A program made the position numbers and the translations under genes. Source: Planktothricoides sp. SR001 (GTDB lineage: Bacteria; Cyanobacteriota; Cyanobacteriia; Cyanobacteriales; Laspinemataceae). Taken from it: a stretch of 64,000 nucleotides of DNA. The notes beneath the pieces were generated by a model. It was given only the letters and a program-made list of their open reading frames with translations, was not told the origin of the DNA and made no database searches. Each line of letters opens with the position of its first letter. Within the stretch, counting starts at the first letter, position 1. Shown piece by piece: positions 61,766 through 64,000 of this stretch. The stretch covers positions 45,721 to 109,720 of the forward strand of contig NZ_LIUQ01000021.1 of assembly GCF_001276715.1 (NCBI RefSeq). The letters are read 5' to 3'.

Positions 61766-62298
61766 TCAGTGTTATTTGTTGTTGGTTGTTGGTTGTTGGT
61801 TGTTTGTTCTTTGTTGGTGGTTGGTTGTTGTTTGTTGGTTGTCAAACATAAACAATCAACCATCAACCATCAACAAACAACAATCAACAACCAACAATCA
61901 ACAATTATATGTCAGGGCGAAGCATTCGGGTAATAAATTGTCTGTTTTTCCCCATAAATCCTTTGCCCGGTAAGCGAAGCTATGCCGTCAGGCTTTATGC
62001 TTCGCCCCTACAGATTGAATTCAACAATCAACAAACAACCAACAACGAACAAACAACCAACAACGTAAGGGCGAAGCATTCGGGTAATAAATTGTCTGTT
62101 TTTCCCCATAAATCCTTTGCCCGGTAAGCGAAGCTATGCCGTCAGGCTTTATGCTTCGCCCCTACAGATTCAATAAAGAACCATCAACAACCAACAACCA
62201 ACAAACAACAACCAACAACCAACAAACAACAAACAACCAACAAACAACAAACAACAACCAACAAACAACAAACAACAACCAACAAACAACAAACAACA
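61766..62298. repeat. AACAACC tracts and two identical 103-bp repeats
   Basis: TTGTTGGTTG and AACAACCAAC tracts (61774-61905 and 62020-62298) surround two copies of a 103-bp element, 61914-62016 and 62068-62170, which appear identical. The element has arms AGGGCGAAGCAT and ATGCTTCGCCC, so it belongs to the REP family with a longer loop. The long AACAAC tract runs right up to the next start codon. Confidence 0.92.
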
Positions 62299-64000
62299 AT
62301 GAACAAAGATAGATTATTGATCGAGAGAATTATGCCAGTGAAACTGTTAAATCAACAGGTGGCTTATGAACATGGGGGGAATCCATTTAAAGGATTACAT
62401 CGCTGGTATTCTCGGAAGCCGTTATCTTTCTCTCGCGCTTCGGTTTTGGCTTCTCTGTTGCCAGAGGATATTTCATTAGATGAGTTTGAATATTTACTGG
62501 GATTACATCCAGAATTGGAGGGGTTAAAACCTGATGCTAATTTGCGACTTTATAAAGTGCCCCCAGGATATTTTAGAGTAGGGAAAGTCCATGATTATTG
62601 TGAGAGAGTTTGGGGCAACCGAAACCCTACAGTTTTAGATGCTTTTGCTGGTGGGGGGAGTATTCCTTTTGAAGCGGCTAGATATGGGTTAAATGTGTTA
62701 GCTTCGGATTTGAATCCGGTGGCAGTTGTGACTATGAAAGCTGCAATGGAATATCCGGTAAAATTTGGACCCGATTTACAAGTGGATATTGACCGTTGGG
62801 TGAAGTGGGTCGGGGATGAAGCGGAGAAAAGATTAGCGGAATTTTTCCCTTCAACCCCCAAAAGTGAGGAAGTTGTCCAAAATTATTTATGGGCACATAC
62901 GGTAGTTTGTCCTAGTTGTCAGTCTGTGGCTCCCTTAAGTCCAAATTGGTGGTTAAGTAAAACAAGTAACTATGCTGGAAAAGGACAAGCTAGAAAAGTT
63001 ACGAGTGATTGGTACGCGGTGAAACCAATTCCCAATTTGACAGAAAAGCGGGTTGATTTTGAGTTAATTAAGGGGAAAAAAGGGAAAGGAACGACGATTA
63101 AAACCGATGAGGGCGAATATAATCCTGATGATTACACTACGGTTAGTCGTGGGGTGGGTAGATGTCCTAGTTGTGGCAATATTATTGAGGATGAAGTGAT
63201 TAAATCTCAAGCCCAATCTGTCGGTTTAGGACATCAGTTATATGCAGTGGCTTATAAAAAAGGAAAAAGCAGTTTAGAGTTTAGACTTCCTAATCAGTTT
63301 GATTTAGACGGTTATCAAAAAGTTTTAAATATTTTTTTAAAAAATATCAAAAATATTGAGATAATTCCGATTATAGATATTCCTCATGGCCAAGAGACAG
63401 AAAGACTTTTTAGTATAGGCATAGACTCATGGAATAAATTATTTAACCCGCGACAGCTTTTAACTCTGGTGACTTATGTAGAAATTATCAACGAAGCGAA
63501 GGAGTTAATCCGGGCTGAATATGAACCAGAAAAAGTAGAGGCAATTTGCACTTATTTGGCTTTAGTATTAGATAGATGTGTTGATATGAATTGTAGATTA
63601 GCTAATTGGGATTCATCAAGGGCTGGCTCAAAAAGAGCGTCAGCACAACATTCTTTAAATTTAATGTGGAATTATCCAGAAATTAACGGTGCAAGTGAAT
63701 TATGGTATTGGTGTGCTGATGCTTTTGTTTCTGAATATAGAAGCCTTTGTGAATTATTCGGCACAAAAGCCCAATCTCTCAGCTTACCGGGTATCCTAGA
63801 AACCGAACCCAAAAGCATTAAAATTGATGCGGCTTCGGCGGATAGCCTGTATCATATTGCCGATAAATCTGTGGACGCGGTTATCACTGACCCGCCCTAT
63901 TATGCTACGATCCAATATGCGGAACTTTCCGATTTTTTCTATGTTTGGATGAAACGGACATTAGGGGATATTTTCCCAGAATTATTCTGGTCAGAACTCA
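62299..64000 (+). CDS. DUF1156 DNA methyltransferase, N-terminal part
   Basis: The gene starts at ATG 62299 and runs off the right edge after 567 codons with no stop. MPVKLLNQQVAYEHG and HRWYSRKPLSFSRASVLASL form the DUF1156 start, followed by the AdoMet-binding motif DAFAGGGSIPFEAARYGL, two CPSC zinc-knuckle pairs (VVCPSCQS; GRCPSCGN) and the catalytic DPPY in VITDPPYYATIQYAEL. It should be a DNA adenine or cytosine-N4 methyltransferase. Such genes often sit in defence clusters with a DUF499 protein and helicases; downstream genes are outside the window. The AC-rich tract before the start gives no normal ribosome site. Confidence 0.9.
   Translation, partial: MNKDRLLIERIMPVKLLNQQVAYEHGGNPFKGLHRWYSRKPLSFSRASVLASLLPEDISLDEFEYLLGLHPELEGLKPDANLRLYKVPPGYFRVGKVHDYCERVWGNRNPTVLDAFAGGGSIPFEAARYGLNVLASDLNPVAVVTMKAAMEYPVKFGPDLQVDIDRWVKWVGDEAEKRLAEFFPSTPKSEEVVQNYLWAHTVVCPSCQSVAPLSPNWWLSKTSNYAGKGQARKVTSDWYAVKPIPNLTEKRVDFELIKGKKGKGTTIKTDEGEYNPDDYTTVSRGVGRCPSCGNIIEDEVIKSQAQSVGLGHQLYAVAYKKGKSSLEFRLPNQFDLDGYQKVLNIFLKNIKNIEIIPIIDIPHGQETERLFSIGIDSWNKLFNPRQLLTLVTYVEIINEAKELIRAEYEPEKVEAICTYLALVLDRCVDMNCRLANWDSSRAGSKRASAQHSLNLMWNYPEINGASELWYWCADAFVSEYRSLCELFGTKAQSLSLPGILETEPKSIKIDAASADSLYHIADKSVDAVITDPPYYATIQYAELSDFFYVWMKRTLGDIFPELFWSEL

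Overview
The window is cyanobacterial chromosome. It carries divergent psbN and psbH, an almost canonical ntcA, the plant-type Tat gene tatA, hypC and hypE, nifJ, a DUF3084 gene beside a RuvC-fold gene, and the octamer GCGATCGC (HIP1) throughout. The many WD40, kinase, chemoreceptor and STAND proteins, together with the very heavy load of short intergenic repeats, suggest a large-genome filamentous cyanobacterium of Oscillatoriales type. That placement is inference; no rRNA or tRNA gene was seen.

Layout. 1-7.7 kb: signalling genes (the end of a hybrid histidine kinase, a PCP-reductase-domain miniprotein, two chemoreceptors, a Ser/Thr kinase with WD40 repeats). 8-12.2 kb: a secreted GH10 xylanase and a membrane WD40 protein. 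12.2-20.3 kb: repeat-rich accessory DNA with degraded toxin-antitoxin loci, a DUF29 gene, and a three-gene operon of vWA protein, PP2C phosphatase and zinc-ribbon kinase (TerY-P-type triad). 20.3-26 kb: a membrane protein, an adenosine-deaminase-family enzyme, hypE, a DUF4327 protein and hypC. 26.5-32.4 kb: nifJ, an SMP-30 family protein and a dihydroorotate-dehydrogenase-like protein. 32.4-34.2 kb: a higA antitoxin with only a stub of its toxin, and a LOTUS-like gene split by a stop codon. 34.6-41.7 kb: a HerA-like ATPase, a group 2 sigma factor, an amino acid permease, a lipoprotein and a small conserved protein. 42-48.2 kb: accessory island with a STAND NTPase, two MGE(A/S)KRRK genes, and toxin-antitoxin loci (VapC remnant, intact BrnTA, intact VapBC). 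48.5-59.2 kb: core genes psbN, psbH, tatA, pth, a DUF3146 gene, a RuvC-fold gene, a DUF3084 gene, ntcA, fabI, a TPM-domain gene and an ABC-F gene. 59.4 kb to the end: an SH3-like repeat/C39-peptidase protein and the first 567 codons of a DUF1156 DNA methyltransferase, possibly the edge of a defence island.

Three themes stand out. First, five toxin reading frames survive only as fragments (DUF4160, two PIN, HigB and VapC C-terminus), each beside an antitoxin-like gene that is still open, while BrnTA and VapBC remain whole. Second, several families of short palindromic repeats fill the accessory gaps; in two families the two hairpin arms change together between copies, and some repeat sequence is read in frame inside genes. 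Third, there are multi-gene signalling and conflict modules: the phosphorylation triad, the STAND NTPase with an HTH front end, and the DUF1156 methylase.
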